A stretch of 64,000 nucleotides of DNA from Burkholderia sp. (GTDB taxonomy: Bacteria; Pseudomonadota; Gammaproteobacteria; Burkholderiales; Burkholderiaceae), in NCBI GenBank assembly GCA_031253835.1, contig JAIRVP010000035.1, positions 62,001 through 126,000 on the forward strand. The letters are read 5' to 3'. Position numbers and translations under genes: made by a program. Shown here piece after piece: positions 16,910 to 25,307 of this stretch (position 1 is the first letter of the stretch; each line of letters begins with the position of its first letter). The notes below the pieces were generated by a model. The model saw only the letters and a list, made by a program, of their open reading frames with translations. It was not told where the DNA came from and made no database searches.

Positions 16910-18662
16910 CGGACACCCAGTTCTTCACGACGGTGGCGACGATCTTCGGATCCTGGCGGGCGATCGTGCGCGCGTAGTCGAGGTTGCGTTCGTAGCGGTT
17001 CTTCTCGGTTTCGAAGCCGAGCAGCATCGTGTCCGGCTCCTCCGTCTTGGCCGGCGCGGGCAGGCCGTCGAGCGCGACCGGATCCTCCGGTGCCGCGAGT
17101 GCCGGCGCGGCCGGCTCGGGCGGCGGGAACGCGCGGCGCATCGCCGGGCGCACGAACATGAAGTAGAGCGCCGCCGCGGCCGCCGCGATGCCGAGCCACT
17201 TCGCGGCTTCCTTCGCCATCGCGATCATGTCGGGCTGGCGCCACCACGGCAGGTCGGCATACGGGTCGCTCACGGTCGAGAACGCGCTGTTCACGACGTT
17301 CACCGAGTCGCCGCGCTTCTCGTCGTAGCCCATCGCGTCCTTCACGAGCTGCTCGACCTGCGCGAGCTTCGCGGGCGGCAGCGGCTGCATCGTCACGTGG
17401 CCCTTCGCGTCGGCGACCGGCTGGTAGTTGACGACGACAGCAACCGACAGCCGCTTCACGTTGCCCATCGGCTGTTCGAGGTGACGGATCGTCTTGTCGA
17501 CCTCGTAGTTGGTCGTCTGGTCCTTGCGGTCGCTGACCGGCGTCGTCTGCGGCCCGTTCTGGCCGTTGCCGGCGACGACCGGCGCGGACGCCGGCTGCGG
17601 CGGCGTGTTCGACAGCGCGCCCGGCACGCCCGACGCGCCGCCCTGCGCGAGTTCGGTCGCGCTGCTGGTCTGCTGGCTGCGGATCGCGGATTGCTGCGGA
17701 TTGCCGTTCGGGCCGTAGCTTTCCGACGTCTGCTCGATCTTCGAGAAATCGAGGTCGGCGCTGACCTGCGAGCGCGCGTTGCCGGCGCCGAAGATCGGCG
17801 CGAGGATCGCGTCGATGCGCTTCTGCGTGTTGTGCTCGACCTGCTGCACGTACTTGAGCTGGCTCGCGTCGAGGCCGGAGGCGGACGCGGTCTGGGTCAG
17901 CAGGTTGCCGTCCTGGTCGACGATCGTCACGTTCTTCGCGGGCATGTCGGGCACGCCGGACGACACCATCCGCGTGATCGCCTGGACCTGGCCCTCGTCG
18001 AGCACGCGGCCCGGGTAGAGGTCGACGAACACCGACGCGCTCGGCGCTTCCTTGTCGCGCACGAACACCGACGGTTTCGGGATCGCGAGATGCACGCGCG
18101 CGCCGCGCACGGCATTGATCGATTCGATGGTGCGCTGCAGCTCGCCTTCGAGCGCGCGCTGGTAATTGATCTGCTCGGCGAACTGGCTGATGCCGAATTT
18201 CTGGTTGTCCATCAGCTCGAAGCCGACCGAGCCGCCCTTCGGCAGCCCCATCGCGGCGAGCTTCAGGCGCGTTTCGTGCACCTGGTTCGACGGTACGAGG
18301 ATCGCGCCGCCGGCATCGGCGAACTTGTAGGGAACGTTTGCCTGCTGGAGCGCGGCAATGATCGCGCCGCCGTCGCGGTCCGACAGGTTGCTGTACAGCA
18401 CGCGGTAGTCGGGCGCGCGGCTCCACAGCACGAGCGCGGTGATCGCGGCGATCGCGAACGCGACGGCGATCAGGAACGGCAGCTTCGGGTTGCCCTTCAT
18501 CCGCGAGATGCCGGGAATGCGTTCCGCGAAGCCGCCCAGCCCGAAGTCAGCGCCGGCGACGCCCGCGCCCGGCAACGCGGCGGCCGCGGCGGCGCCGGGC
18601 GCCGGGCTGGCGAGGCCCGCGCGGGCGTCGGGGTTGATCAGCGAGTTGGCCTGCGAATCCAT
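16899..18662 (-). CDS. fliF: Flagellar MS-ring protein FliF
   Basis: A 587-residue inner-membrane protein that forms the MS ring and houses the export gate. It has one helix near residues 58-78 ([20 protein letters not shown]) and a second near the C-terminus ([15 protein letters not shown]). Between them lie the YscJ-like ring-building domains. The cytoplasmic tail that binds FliG ends with [23 protein letters not shown] precedes the start at 18662. It is the first gene of the leftward fliFGHIJK operon, divergent from fliE. Confidence 0.96.
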   Translation of the reverse strand: MDSQANSLINPDARAGLASPAPGAAAAAALPGAGVAGADFGLGGFAERIPGISRMKGNPKLPFLIAVAFAIAAITALVLWSRAPDYRVLYSNLSDRDGGAIIAALQQANVPYKFADAGGAILVPSNQVHETRLKLAAMGLPKGGSVGFELMDNQKFGISQFAEQINYQRALEGELQRTIESINAVRGARVHLAIPKPSVFVRDKEAPSASVFVDLYPGRVLDEGQVQAITRMVSSGVPDMPAKNVTIVDQDGNLLTQTASASGLDASQLKYVQQVEHNTQKRIDAILAPIFGAGNARSQVSADLDFSKIEQTSESYGPNGNPQQSAIRSQQTSSATELAQGGASGVPGALSNTPPQPASAPVVAGNGQNGPQTTPVSDRKDQTTNYEVDKTIRHLEQPMGNVKRLSVAVVVNYQPVADAKGHVTMQPLPPAKLAQVEQLVKDAMGYDEKRGDSVNVVNSAFSTVSDPYADLPWWRQPDMIAMAKEAAKWLGIAAAAAALYFMFVRPAMRRAFPPPEPAAPALAAPEDPVALDGLPAPAKTEEPDTMLLGFETEKNRYERNLDYARTIARQDPKIVATVVKNWVSDER

Positions 18663-18910
18663 GCGTCGAGTTTCTCCGGAGCGGGACCACTGAGCTCGCT
18701 CGGACGAGCGGGCGGACAATGACACGATGCGATTATCGTGATCCGCGCCGCACTCCGATCGACCGAAAAGAGCGGGGTTTCCCCCGTACTTTCTCGGCTT
18801 TGACGCGCGGCGCACTGCTATCCTTTTTCGCGATCCGGCATGGTGCGCGTGGTGCGGCGCCGGCGGATCCGCCCGGTGCGTCCGGGTCTCTATCCAAGTC
18901 TGGGGACAGC

Positions 18911-19255
18911 ATGACTGCGAACGTCAGCGGAATCGGTTCGGTGTTGCAACAGATGCAGTCGATGGCCGCGCAGGCGTCCGGCGGCGTCGCGAGCCCGACG
19001 GCGGCGCTGGCCGGCTCGGGCGCGGCGACGGCCAGCACGTTCGCGAGCGCGATGAAGGCGTCGCTCGACAAGATCAGCGGCGACCAGCAGCACGCGCTCG
19101 GCGAGGCGAAGGCGTTCGAGGTCGGCGCGCCGAACGTGTCGCTGAACGACGTGATGGTCGACATGCAGAAAGCCAACATCGGCTTCCAGTTCGGACTCCA
19201 GGTCCGCAACAAGCTAGTGAGCGCTTACAACGACATCATGCAGATGTCGGTGTGA
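18911..19255 (+). CDS. fliE: Flagellar hook-basal body protein FliE
   Basis: A 114-residue protein that joins the MS ring to the proximal rod and is the first rod substrate exported. The C-terminal [33 protein letters not shown] motif (residues about 76-106) is diagnostic. The Ala/Ser-rich N-terminus varies between species. It is divergent from fliF, with 248 bases between the starts for both promoters. The start at 18911 gives the usual length (about 104-115). Confidence 0.95.
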   Translation: MTANVSGIGSVLQQMQSMAAQASGGVASPTAALAGSGAATASTFASAMKASLDKISGDQQHALGEAKAFEVGAPNVSLNDVMVDMQKANIGFQFGLQVRNKLVSAYNDIMQMSV

Positions 19256-19315
19256 CAGGCGTGCCGGGCGGGGCCGGCGAGCCGGCTTTCGCGCCCGGCG
19301 GCCGCCGCGCGCGCC

Positions 19316-19342
19316 TAAAGCTTTTCAAATCCCTTCCGATAA
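19316..19342 (+). promoter_or_regulatory. Sigma-28 (FliA) promoter of fliS
   Basis: TAAAGCTT, an 11-base spacer and TCCGATAA match the sigma-28 consensus TAAAGTTT-N11-GCCGATAA at 14 of 16 positions with the exact spacing. It lies 74 bases before the fliS start. It implies that fliST, and perhaps the downstream fliK-like and fhlB genes, are late flagellar genes. Confidence 0.88.
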
Positions 19343-19415
19343 CTCCGGTGAAGGCCGCGCCGTGCGATGCACGGTGGCGGCGACCGTATAGCCAAGGCAA
19401 GACAAGGAGAAGCGC

Positions 19416-19850
19416 ATGTTTTCCCCAGGACACGCTGGAGCCAGTGCCTATGCGCGTGTCGGCGTCGAGACGGGGGTGATGGGCGCCTCCCCGCACCGTC
19501 TGATCGCGATGCTGTACCAGGGCGCGCGGCAAGCGATCGCGCTGGCGCGCATGCATTTGCAGCAGGGCAACGTGCCCGCGCGCGGCGACGCGATCAGCAA
19601 GGCGATCCGGATCGTCGAGAGCGGCCTGCAGGCCTCGCTGAACCGCGACGCGGGCGGCGAGATCGCCGACCGGCTCAACGCGCTGTACGCGTATATCGTC
19701 CGGCGCCTGCTGGACGCGAACGCGCAGGCGAGCGACGCGATGCTTGTCGAGGTCGACGGGCTGCTGGCAACGCTCGAGGAAGCATGGACGGGCATCGCCC
19801 CGGAAGTCGCGCGGATGGCCGCGCAACAGGCAGCGGAAGCATCACGATGA
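19416..19850 (+). CDS. fliS: Flagellin export chaperone FliS
   Basis: A 144-residue helical-bundle chaperone that binds the C-terminus of flagellin and keeps it unpolymerised until export. The N-terminal AYARVGVETGVMGASPHRLIAMLY segment region (residues 11-34) is conserved in FliS. AGGAGA precedes the start. It has its own sigma-28 promoter, and its stop overlaps the fliT start (ATGA). Confidence 0.94.
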   Translation: MFSPGHAGASAYARVGVETGVMGASPHRLIAMLYQGARQAIALARMHLQQGNVPARGDAISKAIRIVESGLQASLNRDAGGEIADRLNALYAYIVRRLLDANAQASDAMLVEVDGLLATLEEAWTGIAPEVARMAAQQAAEASR

Positions 19851-20179
19851 ATCACAAGGCCGAATACTTCGCACGTTACGAGGCGCTCGCCGCCGTGTCG
19901 GGGCGCATGCTGTGCGCCGCCCGCGGCGCGGACTGGAGCGCGTTGCCGGGGTTGCAGGCCGAATTCATGCAGCTGGTCGACGGGTTGAAGGAAGCCGATC
20001 CGGGCGTCGCGCTCGACGAATCGGATCTCGGCCGCAAGCTCGACCTGATCCGCCGCATCCTGGCCGACGACGCGGCGATCCGCGATCTCGCGACACCGGA
20101 CGTCGCGCGGCTGTCCGCGCTGTTCGAGGCGCGGCGCTCGACCAAGGTCCTGACGGATCTCTACCGCGCGCGCGGGTAG
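19847..20179 (+). CDS. fliT: Flagellar chaperone FliT
   Basis: A 110-residue helical chaperone that binds the filament cap FliD and, in enterics, antagonises FlhDC. Sequence conservation in this family is weak. The call rests on position directly after fliS with a 4-base overlap, on size (about 120 usual) and on the helical pattern YFARYEALAAVSGRMLCAA. A short chaperone of another kind is possible but less likely. Confidence 0.82.
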   Translation: MNHKAEYFARYEALAAVSGRMLCAARGADWSALPGLQAEFMQLVDGLKEADPGVALDESDLGRKLDLIRRILADDAAIRDLATPDVARLSALFEARRSTKVLTDLYRARG

Positions 20180-20283
20180 GGCCCGTTTCCGGGGAGACGG
20201 GCGCGCTGTACCCGTGGCCGGCACCGGCGTGCCGTGCCTGCCGGGATTCGCAACGATGTGGCTGAGGTGAGCAGGCTCCGATC

Positions 20284-21651
20284 ATGACCGGTATCGACTC
20301 CGTTGCGGCCGCGCTGCTGGCGAGCCGCCTCGACAGCCTGCTGACCGACACCGTATCGGCGCCCGCCGGCGGCGGCGCGACCGCGCAGGTCGGCACGCCG
20401 GGCACCGGCGCGTCGTCTTCGCCTCAGGCCGGCAGCCCGCCGGCCGCGCCGCCGGCCTCCACGCAGACCGCGCTGTCCGATGTCGGGCGCGTGCTCGACG
20501 CGATCTCGCGCGCGGGCGGTGATGCGACGCCGGCGATTGCCGGGCGCACGCCGCTGCTGGCCGATCCCACCGTGCTGCTGACCGATCCGGCCGTGCCGGC
20601 GCTCGTTCCCGCTACCCCTGCCGCGGCTGCCTCTGCACCGGCCGCACAGTCCTCGCCTGCACCCGCTGCGGCAGCGTCCGCCGCGGCCGTACGCGACGCG
20701 GCCGCGCCGCTGCCGGTCGCCGCGCTGCGTGCGGCGCTCGCGCAGGCCGTGAGCGAGAGCGGCCTCTTCTACGAATCCCATCTGGCGCAGTGGCTGGCCG
20801 GCCAGCGTCCGCTCGCGGCGCTGATGCGCGAGCCGCAGGCGCGCCTGACGGCCGCACTCGCACCGGCCGATCCCGATGCCCTGCCGTCCGGCTCGACCGA
20901 CGTGCTCGACGAACTGCTGGCGCAGCGTCCGCCGCTGCCCGCGACCGCGCGGGCGGCCGCACAGCCGGGCATGCCGGCCCAGGGCGGCGCAGCGGCCCGC
21001 GATCCCGCGCAGGCGATGCCGGCGGCCGCCCGGCAGGGCGCATCGTTGCCGGCCGATCCCGCCGATCCGCTGGGCGCGCATGCCGACCCGCGCTGGACGC
21101 CCGCGCGGGCCGACCTGGCGGCTGCGTCGTCCGATCCGCAGGCGCAGACGCTCGCGACCGTCCATCCGGCCGCCGTACCGATCGTCAGGCAGCAGCTCGA
21201 TGCGCTCGCGACCGACCAGTTTCGCTGGGCCGGCGAGGCCTGGCCGGGCGCGCGGCTCGACTGGACGATCGAGCCCGACGAGCCCGGCAGCCGCGGGCAG
21301 CGCGGCGGTGGCGACGACGCGGGCGACGGCATTGCCTGGCGCACGCGCCTGACGCTGACGCTGCCGTCGCTCGGCACGGTCGATGCGGAATTGGCGCTGA
21401 ACGGCACGCAGCTCGTCGCGCGGCTGCGCGCGAACCAGGCGGGCGCCGACCGCCTCACGCGCAACGAGGCCGCGCTGCGGCAGCGGCTCGAAGGATCGGG
21501 GCTCAAGGTTGGCGGACTGTCGATCCGCGCGGTCGACGACGGGCCGGACGGCTTCGACCTGTTCGCCGCCCAGGCGGCCGCCGCCGCGTATGCGCGCGGG
21601 GCGGCCGGCGGCCAGCCGACGCACGTGGCCGACGACGAGGCGCCGCGATGA
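20284..21651 (+). CDS. Second FliK-like flagellar hook-length control domain protein
   Basis: A 455-residue protein with an Ala/Pro-rich N-terminal 200 residues and a C-terminal domain (about 330-420) with TRLTLTLPSLGTVDAELAL, LVARLRA and LRQRLEGSGLKVGGLSI. This pattern matches the FliK C-terminal domain, although the sequence differs from the FliK at 11825-13204. It overlaps the fhlB-like gene by 4 bases. In related genomes this pair follows fliST. Its role is unclear: it may tune hook or filament export, or serve the FlhB-like protein. Confidence 0.75.
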   Translation: MTGIDSVAAALLASRLDSLLTDTVSAPAGGGATAQVGTPGTGASSSPQAGSPPAAPPASTQTALSDVGRVLDAISRAGGDATPAIAGRTPLLADPTVLLTDPAVPALVPATPAAAASAPAAQSSPAPAAAASAAAVRDAAAPLPVAALRAALAQAVSESGLFYESHLAQWLAGQRPLAALMREPQARLTAALAPADPDALPSGSTDVLDELLAQRPPLPATARAAAQPGMPAQGGAAARDPAQAMPAAARQGASLPADPADPLGAHADPRWTPARADLAAASSDPQAQTLATVHPAAVPIVRQQLDALATDQFRWAGEAWPGARLDWTIEPDEPGSRGQRGGGDDAGDGIAWRTRLTLTLPSLGTVDAELALNGTQLVARLRANQAGADRLTRNEAALRQRLEGSGLKVGGLSIRAVDDGPDGFDLFAAQAAAAAYARGAAGGQPTHVADDEAPR

Positions 21652-21965
21652 GCATGACGTCCCGCAAGCGCGCGGCCGCGCTCGTCTACGACCCGAAAGG
21701 CGGCGACACGGCGCCGCGCGTGGTCGCGAAGGGGTATGGCCTGCTCGCCGAGATGATCGTCGCGCGCGCACGCGATGCGGGGCTGTACGTGCATACGGCG
21801 CCGGAGATGGTGTCGCTGCTGATGCAGGTCGATCTCGACGACCGGATTCCGCCGCAGCTCTACCAGGCCGTCGCCGATCTGCTGGCGTGGCTGTACGCGC
21901 TCGATCGCACCGAGCCTGCACCGGACGACGCCACGCCGCGCTTTCCGCTGCCGCCGCTGCGCTGA
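21648..21965 (+). CDS. fhlB: FlhB C-terminal-domain-like protein (FhlB)
   Basis: A 105-residue protein matching only the cytoplasmic C-terminal domain of the export switch FlhB, after its NPTH cleavage site. Family landmarks include ALVYDPKGG, APRVVAKGYGLLAEMI, VHTAPEMVSLL and QVDLDDRIPPQLYQAVADLLAWLY. It has no membrane segments and no NPTH. Homologues in other bacteria can partly replace the cleaved FlhB domain. Overlap with the FliK-like gene suggests the two act together. Confidence 0.85.
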   Translation: MSMTSRKRAAALVYDPKGGDTAPRVVAKGYGLLAEMIVARARDAGLYVHTAPEMVSLLMQVDLDDRIPPQLYQAVADLLAWLYALDRTEPAPDDATPRFPLPPLR

Positions 21966-22143
21966 CCGGCCTGGGATCGCGCGGCTTCTTACGAAATGCT
22001 GTCTCGGCCTTGCGGGGCCATTCCGGCGGTATTTTCCGGCTATCTATTGGCATTTCCGTGCAACGTGCGCGCATCGATCGCATTTTTGCGCGCGTTGGCT
22101 CCGCCGCCGAGGACCTTGACGGATTGAGCCTGCCATAGATTTA

Positions 22144-22162
22144 TGTAATGATATCCATTCTC
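22144..22162 (+). promoter_or_regulatory. Fur box upstream of the PepSY gene
   Basis: The 19-base segment TGTAATGATATCCATTCTC matches the Fur consensus GATAATGATAATCATTATC at 14 of 19 positions. A second, offset half-site pattern (CATTCTCATTTTCA) follows. It lies in an AT-rich island about 75 bases before the gene start, which suggests iron-repressed expression. Confidence 0.65.
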
Positions 22163-22234
22163 ATTTTCATGTTGATCGGCCGGCGCGCACACGCTGCGCG
22201 CCGGCCGTTGTTTTGAACGAATGGATACTTTCGC

Positions 22235-22969
22235 GTGAACGCGCCCGAAACGATCGACCCGCCCAAGGCGGGCATGCCGCGCGCCGGCGTCACCGTGCTG
22301 CACCCAGCAGGCCGCCATCTGAGCGACGACGAACTGGCCGCGCGCCGCCAGCGCTCGCGCCGCGCCACCTTCATCAAGTGGCTGCGCAAGGTGCACGGCT
22401 GGGTCGGGCTGTGGGGCGCGGTGCTCGGGCTGCTGTTCGGCGTGACGGGCGTGCTGCTCAATCACCGCGCGCCGCCGCTGAAAATATCGACCGGCGAGCC
22501 GCAGGTCGAGGAGATTCAGATCGCGCTGCCGGATCCGGTGCCGAAGACGCCCGCCGCGATGACGAAGTGGCTGCAGCAGGAGTTGCATTTCGACGGCAAG
22601 CCGGGCCGCATGCGCAAGGAGCCCGCGCAGGCCGTCGCGTGGGGCGACAAGCGCGTGATGCAGCCCGAGCACTGGCAGTTCGGCGTGTTCGGCCCGCACC
22701 AGAACCTGCAGGCCGAGTACTGGGTCGGCAACGGCTACGTGTCGGTGAAGCGCACGGGCAATACGTTCCTGACGACGCTGAACAACCTGCATCGCGGCGT
22801 CGGGATGAACCTCGGCTGGGTGCTGCTGATGGACACGATCGCGGGGTCGCTGATCCTGCTGTCGCTGACCGGCGTGCTGTTGTGGACCGAGTTGAACAAG
22901 CGCCGCACGGTCGGCGTCGTGCTGGTGGTCGGTTCGGTCGCCGCGGCGCTCGCCGCCGGCCTGACCTGA
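22235..22969 (+). CDS. PepSY-associated membrane protein, probably iron-regulated
   Basis: A 244-residue inner-membrane protein with GTG start at 22235. There are three hydrophobic helices: about residues 53-75 (VGLWGAVLGLLFGVTGVLL), 188-212 and 222-243. HGW in KVHGWVG and His in LNNLHRGVG are typical of PepSY-associated proteins, some of which bind heme or reduce ferric siderophores. The Fur-like box upstream fits a role in iron acquisition. That function is inferred from family and context, not shown. No siderophore genes are adjacent. Confidence 0.75.
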   Translation: MNAPETIDPPKAGMPRAGVTVLHPAGRHLSDDELAARRQRSRRATFIKWLRKVHGWVGLWGAVLGLLFGVTGVLLNHRAPPLKISTGEPQVEEIQIALPDPVPKTPAAMTKWLQQELHFDGKPGRMRKEPAQAVAWGDKRVMQPEHWQFGVFGPHQNLQAEYWVGNGYVSVKRTGNTFLTTLNNLHRGVGMNLGWVLLMDTIAGSLILLSLTGVLLWTELNKRRTVGVVLVVGSVAAALAAGLT

Positions 22970-23024
22970 GCGAGGTTCGCGCCGGGCAGTCGCCGGCGCG
23001 ATCTTCGTTGGCTGCCGCGGCGGA

Positions 23025-24053
23025 TCAGAGCCCGCAGGCCGCGCCGCTGTTCGCCGCGATTTCTCTGGCGGCCTTCGCCCCTTCGACCTGCAGGATCGTC
23101 GGCAGCGACACGTGATTCTTCGCGGCGGTGATCTCGGCGAGGATCGAGATCGCGATTTCCGGCGGCGTCCTGCTGCCGATGTAGATGCCGGCCGGCCCGT
23201 GCAGCCGGCCCAGTTCCGCTTCGTTCAGGTCGAATTCGCGCAGCCGTTCGCGCCGCGCCGCGTTGTTGCGCCGCGAACCGAGCGCACCCACGTAGAACGC
23301 AGGCGTCTTCAGCGCCTCCATCAGCGCGAGATCGTCGAGCTTCGGATCGTGCGTCAGCGCGATCACGGCCGAACGCGCATCGAGCTTCATGTCGAGCACC
23401 GTATCGTCTGGCATCGTGCGCACGACGCGCGTGCCCGGCACGTCCCACGCATCCGTGTATTCCTCGCGCGGATCGCACACCGTCACCTGGTAGTCGAGCC
23501 CGACCGCGATCTGGCACAGATAGCGCGACAACTGGCCCGCGCCGATCACGAGCATCCGGTAGCGCGGCCCGTGGATCGTCACGAGCCGCTCGCCGTCGAA
23601 CCCGAGCCCGTCGGCCGCCTGCGCGGGCGACAGCGACGCGCGGCCGGTCGCGAGCGTCATCGTGCGCGTGACGAGGCGGCCGGCCTCGACGTCCGCGCAT
23701 AGCGCGGCAATCCCGCTGTCGCGCGTGAGCGGTTCGAGCACGAGCTGGATCGTGCCGCCGCACGGCAGCCCGAAGCGGTGTGCTTCCTCGGCCGTCACGC
23801 CGTACTTGAGCGCTTCCGGGCGCGCATCGGCCGCGATCCCGCTCGCGTGCACGCGGGCGATCAGGTCGTCCTCGATGCAGCCGCCGGACACGGAGCCGAC
23901 CACCAGGCCGTCCTCGCGCACCGCGAGCATCGCGCCTTCGGGGCGCGGCGACGAGCCCCACGTCTTCACGACCGTCACGAGCAGCACGCGGCGCCCTTCT
24001 TCGAGCCAGCGCGCGCTGGATTTCAGTACATCGAGATCGACGCTTTCCATCAT
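23025..24053 (-). CDS. XdhC/CoxI family protein (molybdenum cofactor insertion or sulfuration)
   Basis: A 342-residue protein. The N-terminal XdhC/CoxI domain (about 15-75) has SSPRPEGAMLAV and GSVSGGCIEDDL, whose Cys is characteristic. The C-terminal Rossmann-like domain (about 170-320) has VIGAGQLSRYLCQIA and VGALGSRRN. Members chaperone molybdenum cofactor into xanthine or CO dehydrogenase-type enzymes. No such enzyme is adjacent here, so the client is unknown. Two adjacent ATG codons start it (24053 or 24050), with AGGA just upstream. Confidence 0.85.
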   Translation of the reverse strand: MMESVDLDVLKSSARWLEEGRRVLLVTVVKTWGSSPRPEGAMLAVREDGLVVGSVSGGCIEDDLIARVHASGIAADARPEALKYGVTAEEAHRFGLPCGGTIQLVLEPLTRDSGIAALCADVEAGRLVTRTMTLATGRASLSPAQAADGLGFDGERLVTIHGPRYRMLVIGAGQLSRYLCQIAVGLDYQVTVCDPREEYTDAWDVPGTRVVRTMPDDTVLDMKLDARSAVIALTHDPKLDDLALMEALKTPAFYVGALGSRRNNAARRERLREFDLNEAELGRLHGPAGIYIGSRTPPEIAISILAEITAAKNHVSLPTILQVEGAKAAREIAANSGAACGL

Positions 24054-24259
24054 GTTTTCCTGTTGCCGGGCGCGCCCGCCGATGCGGACCGCCGTTCGAT
24101 GGCGCGATTATGAACCGGCCGCGGCAAGCGTGCAGGCGACGGGGAAGGCGCAAAACTGGGAAGGGAGAAGTGCAGCGTCAAGGAAGGCGAGCAGGACGGC
24201 CCGTGACGGGGCCGTCGGCAGGTTGCCGGGCGGAGGCATCCGCCCGGCGGGGCAATGCG

Positions 24260-24763
24260 TCAGAGCGAGCCCAGGTACTGCGTCAGGTTGCGGATGTTGT
24301 TGTCATACGCGTTCGGCGAGCCAAGCTCGACGCCGCCGCTGCGCACGTAGTACTCGAACGGCACGGAGCGGGTGCCGAAGAACGGCAGGAAGTTGTCCGG
24401 CTGCAGCGTCGTGCCGTTCAGGCCGATCGCCCAGTTCCTCGACTTGTACAGTTCGAGATCGCGGATCGTCGCCTGGACCAGGTTCGTCTCCGACGCGCGA
24501 ATCGCGGCGATGCGCTGCGTCAGCGTTTCGATGTTCGCCTGGTATGCGCTCGGCTCGCCGACCGAGACGCCACGCGCGCGGACGTAGTAGCTGAACGGCA
24601 GGTTGCGCTCGGTGAAGAACGTCAGGAAGCCGTCCGGTGCCAGCGTATCCCCGTTCAGCCCGATCGCCCAGTTCTTGCTTTGATAATCCTTGAGCCCCGT
24701 AATCGTCTGGTTGGCCGCGCTGATTTCGACCTTCGCCGTGACGTTGACCAATGTATTGCTCAT
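24260..24763 (-). CDS. Protein of unknown family with two tandem homologous domains
   Basis: A 167-residue soluble protein without signal peptide. Residues about 20-84 and 99-164 are copies of one another. Each copy contains a YxSxNWAIGLNG motif, then a Pro-(D/N)-x-F-Lx-FF segment, a PF-x-YYVR segment with GxV, and a terminal NIx-x-LTQ. AGAGAGG precedes the start at 24763. I do not recognise the family. Its DNA is close to the regional GC, but the upstream 300 bases are strikingly AT-rich, as near acquired genes. It is not part of an evident operon. Confidence 0.72.
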   Translation of the reverse strand: MSNTLVNVTAKVEISAANQTITGLKDYQSKNWAIGLNGDTLAPDGFLTFFTERNLPFSYYVRARGVSVGEPSAYQANIETLTQRIAAIRASETNLVQATIRDLELYKSRNWAIGLNGTTLQPDNFLPFFGTRSVPFEYYVRSGGVELGSPNAYDNNIRNLTQYLGSL

Positions 24764-25307
24764 GAAAGACCTCTCTGGTTCTTGTTGAACTTCGGACAGG
24801 TGCAGCAACATGCCTCCGGCTGGAGGCAATTCGATACCAGCGACCGGATTAACCGGTTTAAATTGTTTTAGTTAAAAATGTGCTGAAAATTCGTTTTTGA
24901 ATGCGCGATGAATTTCCGTTTGCTGAAAAGACGCTTCGATGAAATCGATTGCAGCGCGCCGCGCTCCCGCTGCGGTGCGCGCCCCGTCTGGTCTGGGCTG
25001 GGTGAGGCGCGCGGCCAGCCGACTTGAATACTAGTTTGGCCGATGCAAGAGTTCAATGCTGGCCGCGATATTATTTTCTTCTATTAATATTCAATTCAAT
25101 CGGGTTGAGTTTTTAATCAATCGGCTTTGTGATCGGAATCGAATATGTCGGTATTCGAAAAACAACAAATGAAAATCGGAATTGACGCGCGGATCGTTGC
25201 AGGAAAAGCAACGTGGCGGTGTGGCGCGTGAAGCAGGGGGAGGGGGAGTGCGGGGCCGATATCCGGCCCCGCGGGTGCGCACCGTGCCGTGTGCGGCACG
25301 GCGGCGC
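24764..25307. other. AT-rich intergenic region, no gene seen
   Basis: From about 24840 to 25190 the sequence is far lower in GC than the rest of the window, with runs such as TTTTAGTTAAAAATG and TTATTTTCTTCTATTAATATTC. No frame has a plausible start and composition. A GCGGGGCCG/CGGCCCCGC hairpin at 25250-25272 follows the permease stop on the minus strand. The region likely holds the promoter of the duplicated-domain gene. Confidence 0.5.
25250..25272 (-). terminator. Hairpin after the amino acid permease
   Basis: GCGGGGCCG (25250-25258) pairs with CGGCCCCGC (25264-25272), with a 5-base loop, 36 bases past the permease stop on the minus strand. No T run follows, so termination is only possible, not certain. 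Confidence 0.45.

Noticed and set aside
15936..18722. A 928-codon open frame on the plus strand opposite fliF-fliG
   Set aside because: It mirrors codon bias of fliF, fliG and fliH on the other strand, has Arg/Leu/Asp/Val-rich content, no ribosome binding site and no known domain.
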